From Pseudomonas fluorescens (GTDB lineage Bacteria > Pseudomonadota > Gammaproteobacteria > Pseudomonadales > Pseudomonadaceae), in assembly GCF_019212185.1 (NCBI RefSeq), contig NZ_CP078138.1, forward strand, positions 1,718,501 to 1,782,500: a stretch of 64,000 nt of DNA. Reading direction: 5' to 3'. Made by a program: the position numbers and the translations under genes. Under the pieces are notes generated by a model. That model did no database searches. It saw only the letters and a program-made list of their open reading frames with translations, and was not told where the DNA came from. Below are positions 37,428 through 46,369 of the stretch, one piece after another. Every line of letters starts with the position of its first letter. The first letter of the stretch is position 1.

Positions 37428-39011
37428 ATGGAATTGCAGAAAAGATTTGCCCGCAAATGGATCGACCAGCACCGCCAGCAATTGTCCGACTGGCACCAGA
37501 TTATCTGGCACTACGCGGAGCCGGCGTTTCGTGAATACAAATCCTGCGCCTGGTACGTCGAACGGCTGCGCAAGGAAGGTTTCACCGTTGAAGAAGGCAG
37601 CGGCGGCATGCCGACGGCCTTCTGCGCCACCTTCAGCAATGGCGACGGTCCGGTGCTGGCGACCTACGCCGAATACGACGCGGTGCCCGGCAACTGCCAG
37701 GCCGCGACCACCCGCAAAATGCCGCGCGATGGCCTGTCACGCTTCGCCCCGGGTCATACCGACCCGCATTCGGCGCTGGGCATCAGTGCCCTCGGCGGGG
37801 TGCTGGCGGCCAAGGCGGCGATGCTCGAATTCGGTATCCAGGGCACCATCCGCTTCTTCGGCGAGCCGGCGGAAAAACTTCGGGCGTCGAAGCCGGTCCA
37901 CGCCGCCAAGGGTTACTACGACAACCTCGACGCGGCGATCAGCTTCCACCCGACCTACATGCTGCCGCTGAACAACACCACCACCTGGGACACCCATTGC
38001 GGGATCGCCTACGCCTACATCTATAGCTTCACCTGCGAAGACCCGGAGAACTGGATCGCCGCCGACCGCTACAGCCCGATCCCGCAGAATCACCTGGCCG
38101 CCCGCGCGCCGGGGGCCAACGATGCGCTGATGCACTTCTACAACCTCAACGAAAGCCTGCGCCGTTCGACCCTGCCGTTCACCGGGCTGTGGAGCTACAA
38201 CGAAGCCATCCTCACCGCCGGCCAGGCCACGGCCGACAACCTGCCGCCACACTTGTCGCAGATCCAGTACCTGCTGCGCTGCGACTCGATCGAGCAGGCC
38301 GAGACCATTTCTTCGGTGATGGACAACAACGCCGCCGCTGCGGCGATGGCCACCGGTTGCCAGTGGAAAAAGACCTGGGTCTGCAAGTCCCGTGGCGGCC
38401 TGGCCAACCACGTCCTGGCCCAGTCCACCTACGACAATCTGGCCGCCATCGGCGCGCCGCAGTGGGGGCTGGAAGCCTGTGAAATCGCCCGGGAAATCCA
38501 GGTCAACCTGGGCCTGGAACCGATGGCCGAACCCTTTCTGCCAGCCATCGAACAACTGATCGATCCGCAGGAGTGCGAACGGCAGATGCGCCTGCAAATG
38601 CCGGCCTGGCAGAAATACCTGACCTCCGACGACTACCCGGAATACACCTGGCATTGCCCGACCGTGCGCTTGCTGGTGGCGCGGCCGATGCTTGCTGCGC
38701 CGGCCGGTCACGTCTACCCGGACTGGGTCTCGAATGCCCTCGGCGGCATTGCGCAGACCATCGACCCAATGATCGACGTCGCCTCGAAAACCATCGCCAC
38801 CACGTTGCTCGATCTGTTCTGCAACGAGGATCTGCTGGCCGCCGCCAAGGCCGAATTCGACCAGCGCACCGGCGGTGGCATCGGCGGCGAACACTGGCAG
38901 GCACCGTTGCTGCCCAGCGACTTCCAGGCTCCGCACCGTTTCCGCTGGCCGGAGTACATCAGCACCGTGCGCGGTGAGGAATGGTGGATCCCGGCGCGCG
39001 AGGACGAGTGA
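37428..39011 (+). CDS. M20-family amidohydrolase (AbgB-like)
   Basis: A 527-residue member of the M20/AbgB family of metal-dependent amidohydrolases, which split amide-linked amino acids such as p-aminobenzoyl-glutamate or N-acyl amino acids. Candidate metal ligands are YAEYDAVPG (near residue 80), GHTDPHS (109-115), GEPAEK (145-150) and SFHPT (172-176). It is longer than most aminoacylases. The start at 37428 has weak spacing but gives MELQKRFARKWIDQH, a family-like N-terminus. It lies 33 bp after aruI, so the two are probably cotranscribed. The substrate is inferred from context to be an amide conjugate of arginine or a guanidino acid. Confidence 0.82.
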   Translation: MELQKRFARKWIDQHRQQLSDWHQIIWHYAEPAFREYKSCAWYVERLRKEGFTVEEGSGGMPTAFCATFSNGDGPVLATYAEYDAVPGNCQAATTRKMPRDGLSRFAPGHTDPHSALGISALGGVLAAKAAMLEFGIQGTIRFFGEPAEKLRASKPVHAAKGYYDNLDAAISFHPTYMLPLNNTTTWDTHCGIAYAYIYSFTCEDPENWIAADRYSPIPQNHLAARAPGANDALMHFYNLNESLRRSTLPFTGLWSYNEAILTAGQATADNLPPHLSQIQYLLRCDSIEQAETISSVMDNNAAAAAMATGCQWKKTWVCKSRGGLANHVLAQSTYDNLAAIGAPQWGLEACEIAREIQVNLGLEPMAEPFLPAIEQLIDPQECERQMRLQMPAWQKYLTSDDYPEYTWHCPTVRLLVARPMLAAPAGHVYPDWVSNALGGIAQTIDPMIDVASKTIATTLLDLFCNEDLLAAAKAEFDQRTGGGIGGEHWQAPLLPSDFQAPHRFRWPEYISTVRGEEWWIPAREDE

Positions 39012-39062
39012 TCCCAGCGTCAGCCCTGCGTACCGAAACAACAAGAATTCGAGGAACCAGAC

Positions 39063-39878
39063 GTGCAAGCACTGACCAACGTCAACATCCCGCAGCCCGA
39101 GGCGGACACCGCCGTCGTCGCCATCGACGACCTGCATAAAAGCTACGCCGATCACCACGTGCTCAAGGGCATTTCGATGCGCGCCAAAGAGGGCGAGGTG
39201 GTCTCGCTGATCGGCTCCAGCGGCTCGGGCAAAAGTACTTTGCTGCGTTGCATCAACCTGCTGGAAATCCCCTGCAGCGGCAGCCTGCGGATCAATGGTG
39301 AACAGGTAAAGCTGAAGACCGGGCGCCACGGCGAGGCGCAGGTCGCCGACCCGCGTCAGGTCGAGCGCCTGCGCACGCGGCTGAGCATGGTGTTCCAGAG
39401 TTTCAACCTGTGGCCCCATCGCACGGTGCTGGAGAACGTCATCGAAGCACCGGTGTATGTGCTCGGTGAGGACCGCAAAGAGGCCACCGCCCATGCCGAA
39501 CACTTGCTGGAAAAAGTCGGCCTGATCGACAAGCGCAATGTCTATCCGGCGTTCCTTTCCGGCGGCCAGCAACAGCGCGTGGCGATTGCCCGCGCCCTGG
39601 CCATGCGTCCGCAAGTGATGCTGTTCGACGAGCCGACCTCGGCCCTCGATCCTGAGCTGGTGGGCGAAGTGTTGCGAGTGATCCAGGGCATCGCCGAAGA
39701 AGGCCGGACCATGATCCTGGTGACCCACGAAATGGCTTTCGCCCGTGACGTGTCGAGCAAGGTGATTTACCTGCACCAGGGACGGGTCGAGGAAGAGGGG
39801 ACGCCGCAGCAGGTGTTGCTGGATCCGCGCAGCGAGCGCTGCCGGCAGTTTGTGATGGCCCAGGATAACCGCGGGTAA
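39063..39878 (+). CDS. Polar amino acid ABC transporter, ATP-binding protein
   Basis: A 271-residue HisP/ArtP-type ATPase. It has Walker A GSSGSGKST (residues 52-60), the Q-loop QSFNLWPHRTV, the signature LSGGQQQRVAIARAL, Walker B MLFDEPTSALDPE and the switch His in VTHEMAFA. The start is GTG at 39063 with GAGGAA upstream. It is followed by its binding protein and two permeases, giving a complete importer. Confidence 0.95.
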   Translation: MQALTNVNIPQPEADTAVVAIDDLHKSYADHHVLKGISMRAKEGEVVSLIGSSGSGKSTLLRCINLLEIPCSGSLRINGEQVKLKTGRHGEAQVADPRQVERLRTRLSMVFQSFNLWPHRTVLENVIEAPVYVLGEDRKEATAHAEHLLEKVGLIDKRNVYPAFLSGGQQQRVAIARALAMRPQVMLFDEPTSALDPELVGEVLRVIQGIAEEGRTMILVTHEMAFARDVSSKVIYLHQGRVEEEGTPQQVLLDPRSERCRQFVMAQDNRG

Positions 39879-39931
39879 TCGCGCCGGTTTTTTCAACCTC
39901 GATAACAACAACCTGAAAGAGGCACCCCTGC

Positions 39932-40708
39932 ATGAAAAAAACTCTGTTGGTTACCCTGCAAGCCTGCGTCCTGGCCGCTATCGCGAGCAGCGCCGTGGCC
40001 GCTGACAAACTGGTGTTCGGCATCGCCCTGGAACCCTATCCGCCGTTCTCGTTCAAGAGCGGCAAGGGCGACTGGAGCGGTTTCGAGCCGGAGATGATCA
40101 CCGCCGTCTGTGCACGTATGCAGGCCGATTGCACCCTCAATGAAATGTCCTGGGACGGTCTGATTCCAGCCCTTAAATCGCAGCAGGTGGACGTGGTCCT
40201 CAACTCGCTGTCGATCACCCCCGAGCGCCAGCAGGTGATCGATTTCACCCAGCCGTATTTCTTCACTCGCGCCCTGTGGATCGGCGAAAGCGCGCTGCCG
40301 CTGGAAGCCACCCCGGAAGGCCTGAAGGGCAAGATCATCGGCGTGCAGGGCTCGACCACTCACTCGGCGTTCGTCAAGAAGTACTACGGCGCGACCTCGA
40401 CCATTCGTTACTACAACGATCAGGACGACATCCTCTCCGACCTGCGCAGCGGCCGTATCGACATCATGCTCGGCGACCAGTTGGTGGTCGAACCGCTGCT
40501 CGACCAGCCGGAAAACTCCATGCTCGCCAGCAAGGGTGTGGCGCCCCTCGATCCGTTGTTCGGTGAAGGCGTCGGCGCTGGCGTGCGCAAGGGCAACGAC
40601 GCCCTGCGTGAGCGTTTGAACGTGGCGCTGCAAGCGCTGCGTGACGACGGCACCTACCAGAAGATTCAACAGCGCTACTTCAAGACCGATATCTCGGCCC
40701 TTGAGTGA
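39932..40708 (+). CDS. Polar amino acid ABC transporter, periplasmic binding protein
   Basis: A 258-residue SBP_bac_3 protein with a signal peptide cleaved after about residue 24 (VAA, then DKLVFGIALEPYPPF). Typical ligand-region motifs are SFKSGKGDWSGFEPEMITAVC, then LNSLSITPERQQVIDFTQPYF, GVQGSTTHSAF and the R-rich QDDILSDLRSGRIDIML. By sequence it is in the histidine/arginine/octopine class; the precise ligand cannot be read, but context points to arginine-like molecules. Confidence 0.93.
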   Translation: MKKTLLVTLQACVLAAIASSAVAADKLVFGIALEPYPPFSFKSGKGDWSGFEPEMITAVCARMQADCTLNEMSWDGLIPALKSQQVDVVLNSLSITPERQQVIDFTQPYFFTRALWIGESALPLEATPEGLKGKIIGVQGSTTHSAFVKKYYGATSTIRYYNDQDDILSDLRSGRIDIMLGDQLVVEPLLDQPENSMLASKGVAPLDPLFGEGVGAGVRKGNDALRERLNVALQALRDDGTYQKIQQRYFKTDISALE

Positions 40709-40744
40709 TCCGCTGTATCAAGCAAACCCAGCGAAGGTGTGCGC

Positions 40745-41458
40745 ATGACTGTTACTGAAATTTCCCGGCTGTTTTTTGCTGACGGTTGGCTGCAGGCCCT
40801 GGCCGAGGGCATGGTGAAAACCCTGGGTATTTCCCTGGGCGCCTTCGTCCTGGGATTGTCGATCGGTTTGATCGTGGCCATGGTCAAGCTCAAGGGGCCG
40901 CGCTGGATGGTGGTCTGTGCCAATTGGTACACCACCCTGTACCGCGCGGTGCCGGAATTGCTGCTGATCCTGTTGCTGTATTACGCCGGCGCCGACCTGA
41001 TCAACCTGACCATGGCCGCGCTCGGCCAACCGGCGGTCGAGATCAACGGTTTCATGGCGGCGGTGGTGGTGCTTGGCATCGTTCAGGGCGCCTATTCGGG
41101 TGAAATCATCCGTGGCGCCATCGAGTCGATTCCCCATGGCCAGATCGAGGCGGCACGCGCTTATGGCATCAACCGGTTGATGCTGGTGCGCCGGGTGATC
41201 CTGCCGAGCATGCTGCCGTTCGCTATCGCCGGGCTGTCCAACCTGTGGCTGGTGCTGGTCAAGGAAAGCGCGCTGATCAGCGTGGTCGGCTACAGCGAAC
41301 TGCTGACCGCCGGCCGCCAGGCAGCGGCCTCGACCAAGCACTACTTGCTGTTTTACCTGGCGGTCGCGGCGTTCTATTACCTGATCACGCTGGTCTCCAG
41401 TTCGGTCTTCCGGCAGGTCGAAGTGCGCTTCGAACGCTGGATGCCACGGCACTCATAG
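40745..41458 (+). CDS. Polar amino acid ABC transporter permease 1
   Basis: A 237-residue HisQ/HisM-type inner-membrane permease with about five membrane helices. The EAA loop lies near IEAARAYGINRLMLVRRVILPSMLP. ATG 40745 is preferred over GTG 40739 because GAAGG is then spaced normally. It is followed 12 bp later by the partner permease. Confidence 0.92.
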   Translation: MTVTEISRLFFADGWLQALAEGMVKTLGISLGAFVLGLSIGLIVAMVKLKGPRWMVVCANWYTTLYRAVPELLLILLLYYAGADLINLTMAALGQPAVEINGFMAAVVVLGIVQGAYSGEIIRGAIESIPHGQIEAARAYGINRLMLVRRVILPSMLPFAIAGLSNLWLVLVKESALISVVGYSELLTAGRQAAASTKHYLLFYLAVAAFYYLITLVSSSVFRQVEVRFERWMPRHS

Positions 41459-41470
41459 GGAAGGGCGGTG

Positions 41471-42160
41471 ATGGACTTTCAATGGATAAGCAGTTTTTAC
41501 AATGAATTGGTCAGGGGCCTGGGGCTGACGCTCCAGTTGCTGTTGATCTCGGGGTTCTTCGGTTTCCTGATGGCGATTGGCGTGGCCCTGGGGCGTTTGT
41601 CGAAGAATCCGTTTCTGGCCAACGGCCTGCGGTTCTACACCAGTGTCCTGCGTGGCACGCCCTTGCTGGTGCAGATCTACGTGCTTTACTACGGCGTGGG
41701 CAGCCTGTTCGCCACCTTCCCGTTGATTCGCGGCAGTATGTTCTGGCCTTACTTGCGTGAAGGTTTCTGGTACGTTGCGTTTGCCCTGACCCTGAGTGTG
41801 TCGGCCTACGTCGGCGAAGTGCTGCGTGGCGGTTTGCGCGCGGTGCCGCGTGGCGAGCTGGAAGCGGGCCGGGCCTATGGCATGCGCCCGTGGCTGGTGC
41901 TGCGGCGGGTGTGGATGCCACGGGCGTTGCAGATGTTGCGGCCGACCCTCGCAGGCGAAAGCGTGATGTTGCTCAAGGCCACGGCGCTGGCCTCGACGGT
42001 CGCGGTGACCGACCTGCTCGGCGCGGCGAACCTGGTACGTGCGCAAACGTTGCGGGTCTATGAACCGCTGCTGGTGGTCGCGGTGATCTACATCATTCTG
42101 GCGATCGTGATCGAACAAGGCTTTGCCCGTATCGGCAAGACGCCCCAACGTCAGGCCTGA
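41471..42160 (+). CDS. Polar amino acid ABC transporter permease 2
   Basis: A 229-residue partner permease with the EAA loop LEAGRAYGMRPWLVLRRVWMPRAL and GESVMLLKATALASTVAVTDL near the C-terminus. The ATG at 41471 follows GGGAAGGGCGGTG. The two permeases would form the heterodimeric channel with the ATPase at 39063. Confidence 0.92.
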   Translation: MDFQWISSFYNELVRGLGLTLQLLLISGFFGFLMAIGVALGRLSKNPFLANGLRFYTSVLRGTPLLVQIYVLYYGVGSLFATFPLIRGSMFWPYLREGFWYVAFALTLSVSAYVGEVLRGGLRAVPRGELEAGRAYGMRPWLVLRRVWMPRALQMLRPTLAGESVMLLKATALASTVAVTDLLGAANLVRAQTLRVYEPLLVVAVIYIILAIVIEQGFARIGKTPQRQA

Positions 42161-42208
42161 CTTCAAGGTTATTGAAACCTCGGCCCGAGGGCTCACAAGG
42201 AGTTTCAC

Positions 42209-43390
42209 ATGAAATATTCGTCCATGGTCCAGCGCATCAGCGGTGAAACCGTCACCGCCTGGGACATTCACTACGCCGCCTGCGATGCGCAGGAGCGTGG
42301 TGAAGATGCGATCGTGCTGAGCATTGGCGATCCGGATTTCGCCACCGCCGACGAGATTTGCGCGGCGGCGGTGCAGGCCTTGAACGAGGGCGATACCCAC
42401 TACTGCCACGTGATCGGCCGCCCGGCTCTGCGCGAGGCGATTGCCGCCAAGCAGAGCGTGTTACTCGAGCAGCCGGTGTCCGCCGAGAACGTGGCGTTGG
42501 TGGCGGGTGCGCAGAACGGCTTGTACTCGGTCGCCATGTGCCTGTTCGAGGCTGGCGATGAAGTGCTGGTGCCGGCGCCGATGTACCTGACGTACGAAGC
42601 GAGCATCCAGGCCAGCGGCGCACGTCTGGTGCCGATTGCCCAGCCGGCGGAAAACGATTTCCGCCTGACCCTGGCGGCGATCGAAGCGGTGATCACTGAC
42701 AAGACCCGTGGCATCGCCCTGGCAACGCCGAACAACCCCACCGGCAACGTTTACACCCGCGAAGAGCTGGAAGCCGTGGCCTTGGTCGCCCAGCGCCATA
42801 ACCTGTGGGTGATCAGTGACGAAGTCTACGGCCAGTTGACCTACGACCGTCCACACCAGAGCGTGGCGACCCTGGAAGGCATGACCGAACGCACGGTGGT
42901 GCTTAACAGCCTGTCGAAATCCCACGCCATGACCGGCTGGCGCGTGGGCTGGGTGGTCGGCCCGAAAGAGTTGATCGGCCATCTGGATAACCTGCTGCTG
43001 TGCATGCTCTACGGCTTGCCGGGGTTTATTCAGGCGGCGGCTTTGAAGGCGCTGGAACTGGACGAGCAGGTCGTGGGTCACGCCCGCGAGCTGTATCGCC
43101 GGCGTCGGGATCTGGTGGTCGAAGGTTTGCGCAACGTGCCGCTGCTCAAGTGCAAGGTGCCTGAGGCTGGCATGTTCATGCTGGTGGATGTGCGTGAGAC
43201 CGGGCTGTCGAGTACTGATTTTGCCTGGCAGCTGTTCCGCGCCACCGGCGTCTCGGTGCTTGATGCCAGTGCCTTTGGCGCCAGTACCACGGGCTTTGTG
43301 CGGATCTCGTTCACCGTCTCCGATGCGGCGCTGAGTGATGCCTGTGGGCGGATTGCCGGGTTCATCGATGGGCTTAAAGCCCGCGTCTGA
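42209..43390 (+). CDS. aruH: Arginine--pyruvate transaminase, AruH-like
   Basis: A 393-residue class I/II PLP aminotransferase. The PLP Lys is K237 in NSLSKSHAMTGWRVGW. The motifs SIGDPDF (38-44), TPNNPTGNVYT and SDEVYGQL are normal, and the C-terminal Arg for the alpha-carboxylate lies in GFVRISFT. AruH converts arginine plus pyruvate to 2-ketoarginine plus alanine, and 393 residues is the size I recall for it. It shares a strand and probable operon with AruI, the hydrolase and the transporter. Other alpha-transaminase activity is possible. Confidence 0.8.
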   Translation: MKYSSMVQRISGETVTAWDIHYAACDAQERGEDAIVLSIGDPDFATADEICAAAVQALNEGDTHYCHVIGRPALREAIAAKQSVLLEQPVSAENVALVAGAQNGLYSVAMCLFEAGDEVLVPAPMYLTYEASIQASGARLVPIAQPAENDFRLTLAAIEAVITDKTRGIALATPNNPTGNVYTREELEAVALVAQRHNLWVISDEVYGQLTYDRPHQSVATLEGMTERTVVLNSLSKSHAMTGWRVGWVVGPKELIGHLDNLLLCMLYGLPGFIQAAALKALELDEQVVGHARELYRRRRDLVVEGLRNVPLLKCKVPEAGMFMLVDVRETGLSSTDFAWQLFRATGVSVLDASAFGASTTGFVRISFTVSDAALSDACGRIAGFIDGLKARV

Positions 43391-43406
43391 ACCTCACACC
43401 TCCCCC

Positions 43407-43508
43407 CTGTAGGAGCGAGCCTGCTCGCGAAGAATTCAAGGACACCGCGGACATCCTGAATGTCCGCGTTATCGTTGACGTTCTTCGCGGGCAAGCGCGC
43501 TCCCACAA
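43407..43508. repeat. REPIN with an internal hairpin
   Basis: Two inverted REP arms (43407-43434 with CTGTAGGAGCGAGCC, and 43481-43508 ending GCGCTCCCACAA) flank a perfect GCGGACAT/ATGTCCGC hairpin at 43447-43467. It lies between aruH and the small convergent gene. Confidence 0.8.
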
Positions 43509-43526
43509 TGGTGTGGCGTCGTTTTT

Positions 43527-43736
43527 TTAAGCCAGCTTATGCCCCAACTCCAGCTCAATCAGCGCATACACCTGTTTGTGGGTGGAGTTTTTCAGGGTGT
43601 TCTCCTTGCACGCCTTGCTCAGCAGGTCCTTGACATCCTGCTTGTGTTTTTCCGGGTACAGACCGGCCACATAGTCCGTCTCGTGCTTCTGGCTGCAGTT
43701 GAAATGCAGGTCATCTTTGGCTTTGTCTCTGGCCAT
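43527..43736 (-). CDS. Small conserved protein of unknown function
   Basis: A 69-residue, charged, Lys-rich protein, ATG preceded by CAAGGAGCCCTACC. It contains two Cys and two His (HFNCSQKHETDY, then SKACKENT), so it may bind a metal. No signal or membrane segment was seen. I believe similar proteins occur in other pseudomonads, but I cannot name a function. It is opposite in strand to aruH and divergent from the LysR gene. Confidence 0.75.
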   Translation of the reverse strand: MARDKAKDDLHFNCSQKHETDYVAGLYPEKHKQDVKDLLSKACKENTLKNSTHKQVYALIELELGHKLA

Positions 43737-43970
43737 GGTAGGGCTCCTTGAGTCGTGTTTGTTTCGGGCAAATGCGACGAAATCGGACTCAGGGTAACGA
43801 CGATTTTTGCGCGCGCCAGACGCTGCGGAAAAAAAGGAAAAGCCTGTACGACGCGGCTGTCATCGAAGCGTTTTTTTAAACGCGCCGACCTGATCCAGCG
43901 CCATTGTCGATGGACGCCGCGCCTCGTGGCTCCCTAAACTGGCGCCAGTCATGGAGAGTGGGGGCGGTAG

Positions 43971-44891
43971 ATGAATCGCAATGAACTGCGCAAGGCCGAC
44001 ATCAATCTAATGGTGGTGTTCGAAACGCTGATGCTCGAGCGCAACGTCACCCGAGCGGCGGAAAAACTCTTTCTCGGCCAGCCCACCATCAGCTCGGCGC
44101 TCAATCGCCTGCGGACCATGCTCAACGATCCGCTGTTCATTCGCGTCGGCCACCGCATGGAGCCGACGGCCCGCGCTGAAGAGTTGATCCAGCACCTGTC
44201 CCCGGCGCTCGACGCTCTGTCCTCGGCCCTGAGCCTGACTCGCGATTTCGATCCGTTGAGCAGCACCATGACCTTCCGCATCGGCCTGTCCGATGACGTT
44301 GAATTCGGTTTGCTGCCGCCGCTCCTGAGTGCCTTGCGCAAGGAGGCGCCGCAGGTGGTGTTCGTGGTCCAGCATGTCGACTATTGGCGCATCCCCGACC
44401 TGTTGGCGTCCGGCGATATTACCGTCGGCATCAGCCAGACTCGTGGCCTGCCGGCCAATGCCAAGCGCAAGTTGCTGCGGCATATCCAGCCGAGCATCCT
44501 ACGCGCCGATGCTTCCGATACCCCGCTGACCCTCGATGAATATTGCGCCCGCCCGCACGTGCTGGTGTCGCACACGGCCAACGTCAGCGGCTTTGCTGAT
44601 GAGTGGCTGGCGGAGATCGGCCGCACGCGCCAGGTAGTGCTCTCGGTGCCGCAATACAGCGCCTTGCCGGCCTTGCTCGCCGGCACTGACCTGATCGCCA
44701 GCCTGCCGGATTACACCGCGACTGCCATGGCCGCTTCTGGGCAACTGTTCAAGGAACCGTTCCCGTTCAAGACCCCGACCCTCGACCTGTCGATGGTCTG
44801 GCTCAGCCACGTCGACACCGACCCGGCCGAACGCTGGCTGCGCTCGCGTCTGGAAGCCTTCATGAGCGATCGCGACAAACCCGCAGCCTAA
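43971..44891 (+). CDS. LysR-family transcriptional regulator
   Basis: A 306-residue LysR regulator. The N-terminal winged HTH (residues 12-70) includes NVTRAAEKLFLGQPTISSALNRLR. The effector domain runs from about residue 95 to 300. It lies just outside the arginine transaminase cluster and is a candidate for its control, binding for example the palindrome at 35665. Its effector is unknown. Confidence 0.88.
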   Translation: MNRNELRKADINLMVVFETLMLERNVTRAAEKLFLGQPTISSALNRLRTMLNDPLFIRVGHRMEPTARAEELIQHLSPALDALSSALSLTRDFDPLSSTMTFRIGLSDDVEFGLLPPLLSALRKEAPQVVFVVQHVDYWRIPDLLASGDITVGISQTRGLPANAKRKLLRHIQPSILRADASDTPLTLDEYCARPHVLVSHTANVSGFADEWLAEIGRTRQVVLSVPQYSALPALLAGTDLIASLPDYTATAMAASGQLFKEPFPFKTPTLDLSMVWLSHVDTDPAERWLRSRLEAFMSDRDKPAA

Positions 44892-44968
44892 GGATTTCCC
44901 GCATGGAACGGGAGGTGGCAGCGTGGTATATCTAGCGCCCTTTGAGCGTCACCACAAGGAAGACTGCA

Positions 44969-45334
44969 ATGCCCCACCTGCACATGGAATACACCGCCAA
45001 CCTGCCAGAGCTCAACGTCGATGTAGCGTTGCTGCGTTTCAACCAGGCGCTAGTTGCCTCGGGGCATTTCGGCGATGAGTTCGACATCAAGAGCCGGGCA
45101 ATCAAGCTGGATACTTACCGGGTCGGCACCGGTATCGGTGAGCGCGGATTTGTCGCGCTGTACCTGTCGATGCTCAGTGGTCGTTCGACGGAAGTCAAAA
45201 ACCAGTTATCGCAAAGCCTGCTGGCGATTCTTCAGGACCTGGGCCCATGGCCGGCCGGGGTCGAGGTGCAGTTGTCCGTGGAAGTGCTCGACAACGATCG
45301 CGAGACTTACAACAAGGTCGCCATCGGCCGCTGA
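44969..45334 (+). CDS. 5-carboxymethyl-2-hydroxymuconate Delta-isomerase family protein
   Basis: A 121-residue CHMI of the tautomerase superfamily, with the catalytic amino-terminal Pro exposed after Met removal (MPHLHMEYTANL). Length and the C-terminal region (EVLDNDRETYNKV) agree with CHMI. The enzyme belongs to homoprotocatechuate degradation (hpa), but no other hpa gene is near. It may serve a different enol-keto substrate. An upstream in-frame start at 44942 is rejected because the catalytic Pro must be residue 2. Confidence 0.83.
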   Translation: MPHLHMEYTANLPELNVDVALLRFNQALVASGHFGDEFDIKSRAIKLDTYRVGTGIGERGFVALYLSMLSGRSTEVKNQLSQSLLAILQDLGPWPAGVEVQLSVEVLDNDRETYNKVAIGR

Positions 45335-45341
45335 TTTCTCC

Positions 45342-46277
45342 TCAGGCCTGCTCCTGCGCGGTGCAGGCCTTGATCACCTGTTCGCGTAACCAGCGGTTGG
45401 CGCTGTCCGACTCGCGGGTTGGGCTCCATAGCATGTCCAGGCTGAAACCCGGCAAACCCTGCGGCGCGGCGCAGTGGCCGAACATCGGTGCTGTGGCGAT
45501 TGCTTGCTGGATGCGTCTCGGCATGGCGAGGATGTAGTCGGTGCCGGCGATCAGCTTCAACGCTGCGCCATAGCTATTGGCGCGGGCCACCACCTGACGC
45601 TTGTGGTCCCGCTGCGCGAGCCAGCCATCGACCATGTTGGTGCTGGAGGTCCAGGGCGTGGGGTACACGTGCCGGCGCTCGGCAAAGTCCTTCAGGCTCA
45701 TGGGCGAAGTCGCGGGCAGGGTGCCTTTGTCGACCACACAGACCAGTTCGTCTTCGAGCAGTACCTGCGATCGGAACTCGCCATGGCTTGGGTGAAAGTT
45801 CGGGCCGAAGCCGATCACCAGGTCGATGCTGCCATCGCGCAATGCGTCGGCGGGGATGTCGGCTTCGAGCTTGTGCACATTAATGGTCACCGGCCAGTCG
45901 AGCGCGGCGAAGTACTGCAGCAGGCGCGGCAACAACAGGTGCTCGAAATACTCCGGTGCACACAGGTTGAAGGTCACCGCCTGGCGCGTCGGATCGAAGG
46001 CCTGGACCCCGGCATGGCAACGGTTGAGGCTTTCGATGATTTGCAGCACATGGGGGTACATGTCGGCGGCTCTGGGCGTCGCTTGCATGCCGGTGCGGGT
46101 GGTGATGAACAACTCGTCGGCGAAACTGTTGCGCAACTTCTTCAGGCAGTAACTCGCCGTCGACTGACTGACACTGAGTGCCTCGGCGACCTCGGTCAGG
46201 TTGCCTTGTCGGTACACCGCAACGAAGACCATCAGGTCTTGCATGTCGAGTTTGCGCAGCACGTTACTGTTGAGCAT
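45342..46277 (-). CDS. LysR-family transcriptional regulator
   Basis: A 311-residue LysR regulator, HTH about residues 15-75 (GNLTEVAEALSVSQSTASYCLKKLR), effector domain about 95-305. Its stop is 8 bp from the stop of the convergent CHMI gene. It is followed upstream, on the same strand, by an MFS permease gene, which may be its target. Confidence 0.87.
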   Translation of the reverse strand: MLNSNVLRKLDMQDLMVFVAVYRQGNLTEVAEALSVSQSTASYCLKKLRNSFADELFITTRTGMQATPRAADMYPHVLQIIESLNRCHAGVQAFDPTRQAVTFNLCAPEYFEHLLLPRLLQYFAALDWPVTINVHKLEADIPADALRDGSIDLVIGFGPNFHPSHGEFRSQVLLEDELVCVVDKGTLPATSPMSLKDFAERRHVYPTPWTSSTNMVDGWLAQRDHKRQVVARANSYGAALKLIAGTDYILAMPRRIQQAIATAPMFGHCAAPQGLPGFSLDMLWSPTRESDSANRWLREQVIKACTAQEQA

Positions 46278-46369
46278 TCACACCGTCTCGTTCAGCGGTC
46301 TGCCCATGAACGGCGCAGACCTGAACCGGCGATGCTAACGCATGTGGTCAAGATTTTGGGTGGGGGCGC

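Noticed and set aside
35823..39911. Long minus-strand open frames opposite aruI, the M20 hydrolase and the ATPase
   Set aside because: They have the composition of GC-rich antisense frames (His/Gln/Arg-rich, no domains), and the plus strand carries clear enzymes.
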